From assembly GCA_910577115.1 (NCBI GenBank), contig CAJTMC010000015.1, forward strand, positions 26,688 through 90,687: a DNA stretch of 64,000 bases. The letters run 5' to 3'. This document shows, piece after piece, positions 35,835 through 44,553 of the stretch (position 1 is the first letter of the stretch; each line of letters begins with the position of its first letter). The notes beneath the pieces are model-generated. The model was not told the DNA's origin. It searched no databases and was given only the letters and a program-made list of their open reading frames with translations. The stretch is from an uncultured Lachnospiraceae bacterium (GTDB lineage: Bacteria; Bacillota; Clostridia; Lachnospirales; Lachnospiraceae). The position numbers and the translations under genes are program-made.

Positions 35835-36338
35835 TTACGACTCCAAATGAATCACTTCATCTGTTCCTCTTGCAAGCCCTGCAATGCCTGTTCTTGCAAT
35901 CTCAAGGATTTCATAATCTGCAAGAAGTCCGATAAACGCTTCAATCTTTGACTGGTTTCCCGTAATCTCTACAATCAGACTCTCAATATTCACATCAACA
36001 ATCTTTGCCCGAAAGATATCGGCAACCGCAATAACGCCCTGACGCTTTTCCGGCGCAGACTTTACCTTAATCAGACACAACTCTCTATACACACTTTTAT
36101 CCGGCTTTAACTCGCGGACATCACGCACATCAACAAGCTTTGAAACCTGCTTTTCAATCTGATCCAAAATCTCCTCGTCCCCCGATGTGACAATCGTAAT
36201 GCGTGTAAAACGCGGATCCGACGTAACGCCTGCCGTAATACTGTCAATATTGTATCCGCGTCTTGAAAACAAGCCTGTAATGCGGCTCAAAACACCTGCA
36301 TTATTATTCACCAAAAGCTGAAAAACTTTATTCTGCAT
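35835..36338 (-). CDS. ilvN: acetolactate synthase regulatory subunit IlvN (second copy)
   Basis: The 167-residue protein starts with an ACT domain (FQLLVNNNAGVLSRITGLFSRRGYNIDSITAG) that binds valine in feedback control, and ends with the C-terminal domain typical of IlvN/IlvH. It closely parallels the next upstream gene, but differs at many residues (MQNKVFQL against MKRIYSVQ). Together they form a tandem pair between ilvB and ilvC. Two regulators for one catalytic subunit could give valine-responsive and a different response; that is inference. Confidence 0.92.
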   Translation of the reverse strand: MQNKVFQLLVNNNAGVLSRITGLFSRRGYNIDSITAGVTSDPRFTRITIVTSGDEEILDQIEKQVSKLVDVRDVRELKPDKSVYRELCLIKVKSAPEKRQGVIAVADIFRAKIVDVNIESLIVEITGNQSKIEAFIGLLADYEILEIARTGIAGLARGTDEVIHLES

Positions 36339-36436
36339 TTATATACACTCCTATTGTACCTTATAAAAACATGCACCGGCCTGACTTATGATTGCATATG
36401 AACCGGCACACATAGTTTATTTTACCAAGCTTTATG

Positions 36437-36919
36437 TTAATTGTCAACACATTTAGGCAAAGCGAGTGTGCCAGTACGCGCCACTTCTACAATGCTGATT
36501 GATTTTAACATATCAAGCATAACCTTAATGCGCTCTGGCATATCACAAATCTGAATAATCATATTGGTGTTTGACATATCGACAATATCTGCCTTCATAA
36601 TCTCACAGATTTCCATAATATCACGCCTTGTACTCCTGTTATACTTTACCTTAATCAGCATCAGCTCACGGCTGATACTGTCCTTCTCGTCGAAGGTCTT
36701 TACCTTAATGACATCGAGCTTTTTGTTCAGCTGCTTCTCAATCTGTTCAATCGTTCTCTCATTGCCGGAGCTTACAATCGTCATGCAGGAAATCGACGCA
36801 TCGTCCGTCTCGCCCACCGCAAGACTGTCAATATTAAAGCATCTTCTTGCGAAAAGACCTGCAACCTTGCCAAGCACGCCGGCCCTGTTTTCTACCTGTA
36901 CGGAATATATTCTTTTCAT
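36437..36919 (-). CDS. ilvN: acetolactate synthase regulatory subunit IlvN (first copy)
   Basis: A 160-residue protein of the same family, with the ACT domain at 1-75 (VQVENRAGVLGKVAGLFARR) and a C-terminal domain ending MLKSISIVEVARTGTLALP. It follows ilvB by 50 bases and precedes the other small subunit by 98 bases. GGAGG is ten bases before the ATG. Sequence divergence between the two copies makes a recent duplication unlikely. Confidence 0.92.
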   Translation of the reverse strand: MKRIYSVQVENRAGVLGKVAGLFARRCFNIDSLAVGETDDASISCMTIVSSGNERTIEQIEKQLNKKLDVIKVKTFDEKDSISRELMLIKVKYNRSTRRDIMEICEIMKADIVDMSNTNMIIQICDMPERIKVMLDMLKSISIVEVARTGTLALPKCVDN

Positions 36920-36969
36920 TTAATACAAACCTCCACTTTTGCACAACCTGCGAACACAGTCCGCCGTAC

Positions 36970-38598
36970 CTATTTTACCAAATCCATCGGATCAATGAGA
37001 CATTCCATCAGCATGGTATTGTCTTCCTTTAAAAATGCATTGATTTTCTCTTCGGCATGAGACATATTTTCAACCCGGATAAACGGTATCCCATAAGCTG
37101 CAGAAAGCTTCTCAAGATCAGGCGTTCCCGCCTTAATATCAACCACCGAATAATGATCCTTATAGGTATAATGCTGGTACTCGCGAACCATTCCAAGATA
37201 ATTATTTTTCATAACAATAATCTTTACCGGAATCTCATGCTGCATAATCGTGGCAAGCTCCATCATCGACATTTGGAAAGAACCGTCACCGCAGACAGCT
37301 ACAACCTGCTTTGTCATATCACCACGCTTTACACCCATCGCGGCAGGAATGGAGTATCCCATTGTTCCCATTCCGCCCGATGTCAGAAAGCGTCCGTCCT
37401 TTACAATATGATAATTACATGACCAGATTTGGTTCTGTCCCACATCTGCCACATAAACTGCATCGTCCTTCATTGCATGGGAAAGCATTGTAATAAATGC
37501 CGCCGGATCGACATAATCTGGATTGGGATTTCTTTTCTGCCCCATTGTGCTGCGGTACTCCTCAAGGGAAGCAATCCACGCCTCATGTTCACACGTAAAT
37601 TCTTCCTTTGCAATATCCTCAAAAATATGCCGGATATCGCCTACAAGCGGAATTGACGCAACCGCATTTTTACCGATTTCTGCCGGATCGACATCAATAT
37701 GTACAAAAATCTTGTTTGTCGTAACAAGGTCCGGCTGGCTGATCGCCCTGTCAGCGAGCCTTGCACCCACCATGATAATCAGGTCTGCTTCATTCATCGC
37801 GCGGTTTGCATACGCCTTTCCGTTATTTCCAACCATTCCAAAGTGCATATCATCGTCGGTCTGCATTACACCGATCCCCATCATGGTTGTAACCACCGGA
37901 ATCCTGTATTTGTGTGCAAACTCCCGCAATTCAGACACGGCATCACTTAAATGAATGCCCCCGCCCGCACATATAATCGGTCTTTTCGCCTTTTCAACCT
38001 CTTTAATCACTTTTTTAATCTGTACTGTATGTCCCTTTATCGTAGGTTTATAGGCACGGATATTGACCTCTGCAGGGTATTTAAAGCTTTTTATCGGTGC
38101 ATTCTGAATATCAATCGGCACGTCAATCAGAACCGGCCCCTTTCTTCCGGAATTGGCAATATAAAATGCCTCCTTAAAAATACGCGGGATATCTTCCACA
38201 TTTTTCACAATATAACTGTATTTTACAAAAGATTCCACCGCACCTGTAATATCAGCCTCCTGAAAGACATCGCTTCCCATAAGCTCGCTGTTTACCTGTC
38301 CGCTGATACATACAATCGGAATACTGTCTGCAAATGCCGTGGCAATACCGGTAATCAGGTTCGTAGCGCCCGGGCCGCTTGTGACAGCACACACGCCGAC
38401 ATGCCCCGTGACTCGCGCCTCACCGCTTGCCGCATGAGCAGCGTTTTGTTCCGTTCTTACCAAAATTGTCCTGATATCCGAATCTAAAATACTGTTATAA
38501 AACGGGGCAATCGCTACTCCGGGATAGCCATACACCGTAGTGACACCCTCTTGCTCAAGACATTTTACTATTGCGTCAGCGCCATTCATAATGTTCAC
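36970..38598 (-). CDS. ilvB: acetolactate synthase large subunit IlvB
   Basis: The 542-residue ThDP enzyme condenses two pyruvates, or pyruvate and 2-ketobutyrate, in the first step of valine, leucine and isoleucine synthesis. Glu50 (RTEQNAAHAASG) is the ThDP-activating acid, and VAVCGDGSFQMSMMELAT with IIVMKNNYLGM is the ThDP/Mg motif. The start is taken as GTG at 38598, five bases after AAGGA; an ATG three codons in is possible. It heads the ilvB-ilvN-ilvN-ilvC operon. No T-box or riboswitch was recognised in the roughly 100-base leader. Confidence 0.95.
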   Translation of the reverse strand: MNIMNGADAIVKCLEQEGVTTVYGYPGVAIAPFYNSILDSDIRTILVRTEQNAAHAASGEARVTGHVGVCAVTSGPGATNLITGIATAFADSIPIVCISGQVNSELMGSDVFQEADITGAVESFVKYSYIVKNVEDIPRIFKEAFYIANSGRKGPVLIDVPIDIQNAPIKSFKYPAEVNIRAYKPTIKGHTVQIKKVIKEVEKAKRPIICAGGGIHLSDAVSELREFAHKYRIPVVTTMMGIGVMQTDDDMHFGMVGNNGKAYANRAMNEADLIIMVGARLADRAISQPDLVTTNKIFVHIDVDPAEIGKNAVASIPLVGDIRHIFEDIAKEEFTCEHEAWIASLEEYRSTMGQKRNPNPDYVDPAAFITMLSHAMKDDAVYVADVGQNQIWSCNYHIVKDGRFLTSGGMGTMGYSIPAAMGVKRGDMTKQVVAVCGDGSFQMSMMELATIMQHEIPVKIIVMKNNYLGMVREYQHYTYKDHYSVVDIKAGTPDLEKLSAAYGIPFIRVENMSHAEEKINAFLKEDNTMLMECLIDPMDLVK

Positions 38599-38706
38599 TC
38601 TTATCCTTTCTATCTGTTTTGTTTTATCTGTTTCGCCTTTATGACATTTTGCCTTTAATAATAAATAATATCAATTTTTTAAAATTTATGAAATAAAATA
38701 CAATTC

Positions 38707-38735
38707 ATTATACATAATATTTGCGTTTAAGTAAA
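38707..38735 (-). promoter_or_regulatory. sigma-A promoter of the ilvB operon
   Basis: On the minus strand TTTACT (38735-38730) and TATAAT (38712-38707) are separated by 17 bases. Transcription would begin near 38700, about 100 bases before ilvB. Confidence 0.7.
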
Positions 38736-38787
38736 CTGTTTTTTTCATTATCATTTGATAAGCATTGGATAACGCTCATGGATCGTT

Positions 38788-38832
38788 CCTGCTTCCCAAA
38801 GCATGCTTAGGAAGCATGCTTTGAGAAGCAGG
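38788..38832. repeat. 45-base near-perfect inverted repeat
   Basis: CCTGCTTC (38788-38795) pairs with GAAGCAGG (38825-38832) and, across a 2x2 mismatch, AAAGCATGCTT (38798-38808) pairs with AAGCATGCTTT (38812-38822), leaving a three-base loop. No T-run follows on either strand. It stands between the ilvB promoter and the lipoprotein gene on the other strand. Confidence 0.75.
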
Positions 38833-38918
38833 CAAAAAGAATTGATTTTAAGAGGATACTGTGCTAAAGTATAATTGCTCTAAATTTTATTTCATAAAAT
38901 AAAAGGAATGATAAAATA

Positions 38919-39512
38919 ATGAAAAATAAATTGATTTTCTCCAAAATACGGGTTTTTCTTATCTCAGCCATTACATCTGCCTGTCTTTTGGGCTGCGGCA
39001 GTTCCAGTGATGCCGAGAAAGAACTCGCCGATTTTTCTTCAAAAATTTCCAATTTCACAGAATATGTAAAGGAAGCGGATGCGCAGATAAACGCTCTTGA
39101 CGTAACCGACAAAGCTTCCATAGACAGTCTGCTCACGATTCTTGACGAAATGGACGGGGAATTCAAAGAGCTTGCAGAAATTGACGCCCCCGCACAGTAT
39201 CAGGATGTGGAAAATTTAGCAGATGAAGCAAGCCAAAACATGTCGCTTGCCGTATCCGGATATCACTCTTTTTTCGAAAACGAAGCATTTTCCGAGGAGG
39301 AAGCTGCCGCTGCCTATGAATATTATACGCGTGCGATGAAACGTGTAAAATATATTGGTTATATGCTCGCCGGCGGGGAAATTCCCGAGGAGGAAAATGT
39401 CACAATCTATGAGGAATCAAATGACAGCAATATCCTTCACAAGTGGCTTTCTGATGATGAGAAAGAGGAAGAGGGCACCGATGCCGAAGAGCATTCGGAG
39501 ATTGAAAATTAA
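38919..39512 (+). CDS. small extracellular lipoprotein of unknown function
   Basis: The 197-residue protein has a lipoprotein signal peptide with lipobox LLGC and expected lipidation at C26. The mature part is very acidic and helical, with a Glu/Asp-rich C-terminus. No known domain is recognised. It is a single-gene unit: AAAGGA precedes the start and a strong terminator follows. A TATAAT at 38870-38875 is a possible -10 box, but no good -35 box is seen. Confidence 0.75.
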   Translation: MKNKLIFSKIRVFLISAITSACLLGCGSSSDAEKELADFSSKISNFTEYVKEADAQINALDVTDKASIDSLLTILDEMDGEFKELAEIDAPAQYQDVENLADEASQNMSLAVSGYHSFFENEAFSEEEAAAAYEYYTRAMKRVKYIGYMLAGGEIPEEENVTIYEESNDSNILHKWLSDDEKEEEGTDAEEHSEIEN

Positions 39513-39541
39513 ATCGACCATGTTTGGTGACGTTATGGCAG

Positions 39542-39575
39542 AAAAGCCGCAGCAAGTTACGCTGCGGCTTTTCCT
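39542..39575. terminator. bidirectional terminator between the lipoprotein and serpin genes
   Basis: AAAAGCCGCAGC-N7-GCTGCGGCTTTT, twelve perfect pairs with a seven-base loop and T-runs on both strands. Confidence 0.92.
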
Positions 39576-39616
39576 TTGACTATATGAAAAAGGACTGTCT
39601 CTCAATTCTTTCAAGG

Positions 39617-40999
39617 TTATTCCCCGCTGGCTGTCGGATTGTCAAGGATACCAATAAACAGCGGAACTTCTCCATCCATATTCATAATCATGTAGACAAA
39701 CGGACTGTCAAAGTATACTTCCTTCGGTTCTTGCTCCGGCAATGCTGCGCCGCATTCCATAATTACCGCTGTTACTGCGGCTGCTTCCGTCCCCTCTTCG
39801 TCCACGATTATTTTTGCTTTTTGACGAACCAAGTCAATGTATAAATTAAAATCATTTTCTGTATTTTTATTATCCGTATCAGTCAAACCACTTGCGCCAA
39901 TTCCGCCAAAATCTGCCTTTTTGGTGTCGAATGCATCCATTAACCCCATATTCATTAGACTTTCATTTAATACCTTATCAAAGCTTATTTCAAACTTCGG
40001 AAGTTTTGTGTTGACCAATTCAGTCTGTTTTCCCGCCAGTAATTCTTCTATGACCAAAGGGGTCAATTGGTTGTATAAGTCACGCACCGTTGTATTTTCG
40101 TCCACAGGCTTTATTGCCACAAAGACATAATTTCCGTTGTCCTCCTCATACCGGTATGGAAACAGAAGCCCTTCTGCAAACGCATTTGAAAAATATTCCA
40201 TGTCACTTTCCTTGTGCATCATTTCCACATCTTTAAATTCTCTTCCGTCCTCCATAAAAAATTTATCGGAAAATACGGAACCCGCCTCAAACGGATCTGC
40301 CCACTTTGCCTTGAAATGCACCGTATTATAGAGAACCAGTGCGGCTGAGTCCTTTAACGGTTCTTCCAGCATTTTGTCAATCAGCCCTTTTGTTTTTTCC
40401 GTAATCCATCCATTCATTTCATCGACCGTATCAGCCGATGTCAAATCTCTCTGAAATGCCTCCGCGTGCATAATCGTCTCAATATCGGAAAGCCAGCTGT
40501 CGGATACGGAAAAGTTCTTGGATATCCATGCGGAGTTTGCAAGCGCAACCGTATTGTTTTCCGTTGAAGTCGGGAATGTTGTCATAATGTCATTACACAA
40601 CGCCGTCATTTCTGCAGAATCACCAAAAACGGACGCAAATTCTTCCTTTGTATGATTTTCGGCTCCTAATCCCGCCATTGAAAGCGCCATATAGGCAGAT
40701 ACGGGCGAGAGCACAGGATTCTCTTCCTCCATGTTTTCCGCAAACAGTTTATAGCTGAATTCGTTTAAGGTATCATAACTGATTTCTTCCGTATCATCAT
40801 CTTCTGTGTCTGTTTTATTTGTCACAGACTCCTCTTCCACCGTTGCCGGAACGGTCAGATCTGTTTCCCTTGGCGGTTCCTGCTGATATAGTACGTACAT
40901 CTCATTTGTGCCGCTGTCCGCGCAGCCACCCAACACACAAACTGCTGAAAGCATCACCGCTGATAACAGCATTGTTTTAATCAAATCCTTCTTCTTCAT
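39617..40999 (-). CDS. surface lipoprotein serpin (serine protease inhibitor)
   Basis: The 460-residue protein has a lipoprotein signal peptide (LGGC, C26), an acidic Thr-rich linker (about 40-75), and a full serpin fold. The reactive-centre hinge, EEGTEAAA (about 401-408), is of the inhibitory type, with small residues that let the loop insert into the sheet. The loop then runs VTAVIMECGAALPEQEP; by spacing from the hinge, P1-P1' falls near Gly-Ala or Cys-Gly, but the loop is several residues longer than in alpha-1-antitrypsin, so the site is uncertain. The likely role is to block host or bacterial proteases at the cell surface. It follows the anti-sigma gene by 115 bases. Confidence 0.9.
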   Translation of the reverse strand: MKKKDLIKTMLLSAVMLSAVCVLGGCADSGTNEMYVLYQQEPPRETDLTVPATVEEESVTNKTDTEDDDTEEISYDTLNEFSYKLFAENMEEENPVLSPVSAYMALSMAGLGAENHTKEEFASVFGDSAEMTALCNDIMTTFPTSTENNTVALANSAWISKNFSVSDSWLSDIETIMHAEAFQRDLTSADTVDEMNGWITEKTKGLIDKMLEEPLKDSAALVLYNTVHFKAKWADPFEAGSVFSDKFFMEDGREFKDVEMMHKESDMEYFSNAFAEGLLFPYRYEEDNGNYVFVAIKPVDENTTVRDLYNQLTPLVIEELLAGKQTELVNTKLPKFEISFDKVLNESLMNMGLMDAFDTKKADFGGIGASGLTDTDNKNTENDFNLYIDLVRQKAKIIVDEEGTEAAAVTAVIMECGAALPEQEPKEVYFDSPFVYMIMNMDGEVPLFIGILDNPTASGE

Positions 41000-41114
41000 A
41001 AAAATTCCTCCTTTTTGTTATTTTTTTCACACGAATTGCCCATGCATCTGGCAAATTCTTGCAAATCTTATATTGATACCTCTAATAACCATGCTTTTTT
41101 GTCTGATTTTCAAC

Positions 41115-41999
41115 CTATTCCCCCACAAGCCGCAACGCATACCCGTAATCCGCAAACGGCTCAAAATTTTCAATTTCCTCATGGCTTAACGTTCCGGTCA
41201 GCTGAAAGTCCTCGGAAAGACTGACAGAAATTCCGGTCGCGTACAAACGTTCATACTCCTGAAGAAGCAGTTCCTTCCCCGCATCAGAAAGACGCAGTTC
41301 CTCGTAAACCGTTTCCCCGTTTTGCGTAACATCACCAAACACATCAATTGCCACATGATAAACATAGTATTCCGGCGCTGCCAAATCAATCGTATTATTT
41401 GCATTGTCCCAATAGTCAATTGCCGCTTTCAAACCGTTGTGCAGGATATAATTTCCCTTTTCGGGCTGTTTATAACAATTCGCTTCATCAGTAATGCCGC
41501 TCTGTTCTTTCTGTTTTGGCGGAAATTCCTCTATCAGCCGCACAATTGCGCCTTTTGACTGTTCTACCGCATCCTCTGCATCCGCCTCCATGACTGTTTC
41601 CTCTTTAACCATATCGGAAATTCCCGCGTCTTCCGGATTTGGCGTATTTTGTCCCATATCTCTCCCGTTTCCTGTTTCCAGACTGTCCGATACCGGTGCA
41701 TTTTGCACCACATGCTCTGCCGGTGTACACAAATCAGCGCCGCCCGCGTTTTGTCCGCCATTCAGATCGCTCCGCTCCTGCGTTATGAAACCGCTTTTCC
41801 ACACCCACAAAGACACGACCGCCGTACATAAAACTGCGGCACATGCTGCCAGTCTTCCGAAATTTCTCCGCCTTTTCACAAACCCTTCCGCATCTGAAAG
41901 GACGCATTCCTCAGAGGGCGCGTTTTCCTCAATCAGTGCATCCTCAAGATACGCCATTGCGTCAAGCAGCTGTCGTGCCTGCACATTGCATGCTTTCAT
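41115..41999 (-). CDS. membrane anti-sigma factor-like protein
   Basis: The 294-residue protein has a cytoplasmic N-terminus of about 47 residues, one membrane helix (about 48-67) and an extracellular C-terminal region of about 225 residues that is not recognised. Its first codon overlaps the end of the ECF sigma gene, the usual arrangement for sigma and its cognate anti-sigma. The N-terminal part lacks a clear zinc HxxxCxxC motif (only LDAMAYLED-like helices). The outer domain is presumed to sense a signal. Confidence 0.75.
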   Translation of the reverse strand: MKACNVQARQLLDAMAYLEDALIEENAPSEECVLSDAEGFVKRRRNFGRLAACAAVLCTAVVSLWVWKSGFITQERSDLNGGQNAGGADLCTPAEHVVQNAPVSDSLETGNGRDMGQNTPNPEDAGISDMVKEETVMEADAEDAVEQSKGAIVRLIEEFPPKQKEQSGITDEANCYKQPEKGNYILHNGLKAAIDYWDNANNTIDLAAPEYYVYHVAIDVFGDVTQNGETVYEELRLSDAGKELLLQEYERLYATGISVSLSEDFQLTGTLSHEEIENFEPFADYGYALRLVGE

Positions 42000-42553
42000 A
42001 TTGTAATCCCCTCCTTTTCCAAGTAAATTCTTAACTTTTCCCGCATCCGGAAAAGCATTGACTTTACCTTGCTTTCACTGATACCGCAGTCTTTTGCGAT
42101 ATCACGAATGCTCTGCGCATACCAATATCTCTGAATAAAGACGCGGCGCATCTCTTTCTTCTGCTCCCGCAAAAACGCACTCAGCGCCTTTCCGATTTCT
42201 GCGCTCTCTGATTTCTGCTCCAGTTCATCCGACGCGGGAATGCAGCATTCCAACTCCCGACTCAACGTAACAATGGTCGCCGTTCTCTTTTTTGCATGGT
42301 TATAGTCGTATCTTCCGAAGGAAAAATTACGCGCAAGCCTTGCAAGATATGCGAAGAAAAAATCCGGCTTTTGGGGCGGCAGTGTATTCCATGTGGCATG
42401 GTACGTATCGTTGACACACTCTTGCGCGTCCTCGTGATTGTGCAGAATATTCATCGAAAGCCGGTGGAGCCTTTGCCCGTATTTGTCAGCCGTTTCCGCA
42501 ATCGCCTGCTGTGAGCGCGCCCAAAAAAGTTCGATGATTGCCTTATCTTCCAA
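41996..42553 (-). CDS. ECF-type RNA polymerase sigma factor
   Basis: The 185-residue protein has sigma region 2 (about 10-80, including HEDAQECVNDTYHATWNTLP and a FFAYLARLARN helix) and region 4 (about 125-180, IRDIAKDCGISESKVKSMLF) with no region 1 or 3. The start is TTG with AGGAGG eight bases before it. The stop overlaps the anti-sigma start. Targets are unknown; the serpin gene is the nearest candidate. Confidence 0.88.
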   Translation of the reverse strand: MEDKAIIELFWARSQQAIAETADKYGQRLHRLSMNILHNHEDAQECVNDTYHATWNTLPPQKPDFFFAYLARLARNFSFGRYDYNHAKKRTATIVTLSRELECCIPASDELEQKSESAEIGKALSAFLREQKKEMRRVFIQRYWYAQSIRDIAKDCGISESKVKSMLFRMREKLRIYLEKEGITI

Positions 42554-42588
42554 TGCCCTTACCTCCTATGTATTTTTGTCCTATATCT

Positions 42589-42618
42589 ATTATGAGGGAA
42601 TTTTTGTGAAATGGTTGC
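42589..42618 (-). promoter_or_regulatory. candidate ECF-type autoregulated promoter
   Basis: On the minus strand GCAACC lies 17 bases ahead of TCATAAT, upstream of the sigma gene. The AAC core in the -35 box is typical of ECF promoters, while the -35 box does not fit sigma-A. No second copy was found before the serpin gene. Confidence 0.3.
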
Positions 42619-42730
42619 ATGAAACACGAAAAAATTTATTGTTATATTTTTAACATTGTGAAATTGCCACTCCTGTGCCCAATAACGAAATAAGCGTCCT
42701 ACCGCTTAGGTAAAACGCCTATTGACAAGC

Positions 42731-44449
42731 TTACCCAATCAGGCACTCCTTTCCCTGAAAAGCAAACCCATACTTTTTAATCTGTTCTTCCTTGAATCCT
42801 TGCGCCAGCAGCTGCGCCGCATACTGCTTTTCCTCAATCTGCAGCAAAGCGTTTTCCACAGTCTTTGCAAGGTCTTTTTCCCGCAGGGGCTTATGCACCT
42901 TAAACTCAATGATATATGCACAGTCCCTTTCCCTGTCAGCAGGTATCATCATAATGTCATAACGTCCGAAACCGCTCTCTCTGTTAGAGATAATCTCATA
43001 CCTCCCCGCGAGTTCCACAATCAGTCCTAGGACAAACCCGTGGTAAAACCGCTCAGGCGCATCATCGTCTGATGCATTTTTTGCAATGTCAAAGCTGGAA
43101 AAGCTGCATAGCGCAATGCGGTTCATAAATTCATTCATTGCATCCACGTCATCCAAAAGCAGCGCTTTCAGGAAATTGTTGTACGGAATGGAAGAATTAT
43201 CGCCAAACCATCCCCTTACCATACCATGAAACATGCCAGCAACTTCCATATTGGTGAGTGCCAGTGTCAGCATCATTCTTTTGAATTGCCCGACATATTC
43301 TGTTTTCACAATCTTTAAATATCCTGTCGCAAGCAAAAGGCTCCAGACTGCATTTGCGCTGTCGTTTAAGCGGTCAAAGACAATCTGTTCATCAATTTCT
43401 GCCGTAAAGCTTTCTCCCTTTAAAAGTGACTCCATTGTCTGTTTTAAATCAGAGCTGCCTCCCTGTATCAGTGAATTGACAAGACCGTTTGTGCTTGTGT
43501 TTGTCCAGTACGCCCTGTAAACGCCCTTTTTGCCGACAAAAGACGCAATAGACCACGGATTGTAAATGTCCGTATGGCTGCCAAACGTAAAGCCGTCATA
43601 CCACCGCTTTACCTCCTGCTTTTCGCTCCCAAGTCCTGCAGCATCAAGTGCGGCAAATACTTCCTCTTCCGTAAAGCCAAACGCTGTGGCGTATTCTTCG
43701 GAGCTCGTTGTAATCACATCCAAATTGTTGAGATCGGAAAAAATACTCTCTTTGGAAATTCTCGTAATTCCGGTAATCATCCCACGGCAAAGATGCGAAT
43801 TGGTTTTAAAGGTATGATTAAAAAAATTCCGGAAAAAGGGAACGGTTTCATTCCATGTTCCCGCAAGCCATGCCTCCTGCATCGGGGTGTCGTATTCGTC
43901 TAAAATGACAATCGTGTCTTTGCCGTAATATTTTGCAAAATAAAGGCAGAGACGGTTTATTGCAATCATTGCAGTTTCATCATCCATGTCGTCCCTGACA
44001 GCAGAAAAGTATGCCCTGTCATTCGCATCAAACACTTCCGATTTCATGATTTCCCGATATTGACCATATACATTGGAAAGAACCTGTTTTATGATTTTCT
44101 TCATACTTTCGGTATCGCCGGTCTTTACAGGTGCAAAACTCAAAAATATCACAGGAAATGTCCCTTGCAGTTGCCGATACAGATACTCCCCTGATGCCGT
44201 TTTTTCGTTCCAAACAGAAAGCCCTTCAAACAAATCGCTCCTGCCGGCATACCGGTTCGAAAAAAAACACTCGAGCATACTCATGTTAAGCGTCTTTCCA
44301 AACCTGCGCGGGCGCGTGATTAATGTAACATCAGAGCCGCGCATCCACCAATCCTTAATAAAACCCGTTTTATCTATATAAAATTTGCGTTCCTCAATCA
44401 GCTTGTCAAACCGCTGCACTCCTATATTTACAACTGTTCCGCTGCCCAT
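42731..44449 (-). CDS. AAA-ATPase-like / PD-(D/E)XK nuclease-like protein
   Basis: The 572-residue protein belongs to a large family in gut Firmicutes and Bacteroidetes. The N-terminal AAA-ATPase_like domain has IDKTGFI, a modified P-loop RPRRFGKT (46-53) and a Walker B IVILDEYDTP. The C-terminal PD-(D/E)XK nuclease-like domain shows GRYDIMMIP and YIIEFKV, the D...E-x-K pattern. The biological role is unknown; many copies are often scattered per genome. GAGGAGG precedes the ATG. It stands alone between the ECF gene and the acetyltransferase. Confidence 0.85.
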   Translation of the reverse strand: MGSGTVVNIGVQRFDKLIEERKFYIDKTGFIKDWWMRGSDVTLITRPRRFGKTLNMSMLECFFSNRYAGRSDLFEGLSVWNEKTASGEYLYRQLQGTFPVIFLSFAPVKTGDTESMKKIIKQVLSNVYGQYREIMKSEVFDANDRAYFSAVRDDMDDETAMIAINRLCLYFAKYYGKDTIVILDEYDTPMQEAWLAGTWNETVPFFRNFFNHTFKTNSHLCRGMITGITRISKESIFSDLNNLDVITTSSEEYATAFGFTEEEVFAALDAAGLGSEKQEVKRWYDGFTFGSHTDIYNPWSIASFVGKKGVYRAYWTNTSTNGLVNSLIQGGSSDLKQTMESLLKGESFTAEIDEQIVFDRLNDSANAVWSLLLATGYLKIVKTEYVGQFKRMMLTLALTNMEVAGMFHGMVRGWFGDNSSIPYNNFLKALLLDDVDAMNEFMNRIALCSFSSFDIAKNASDDDAPERFYHGFVLGLIVELAGRYEIISNRESGFGRYDIMMIPADRERDCAYIIEFKVHKPLREKDLAKTVENALLQIEEKQYAAQLLAQGFKEEQIKKYGFAFQGKECLIG

Positions 44450-44553
44450 AAGCGCACCTCCTCAAATTATTGATAATTCGATTATTAGAAAAATACACGG
44501 CATTTTTGTTTATCACAGCGCAAAAGCACCATATTATAATTATGACACATATG

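Noticed and set aside
38599..38700. T-box or attenuator leader ahead of ilvB
   Set aside because: The leader is only about 100 bases, very AT-rich and shows no T-box sequence or terminator/antiterminator pair.
42691..42708. Hairpin TAAGCG-N6-CGCTTA after the AAA-type gene
   Set aside because: Six pairs and a broken T-rich tail; too weak to call a terminator with confidence.
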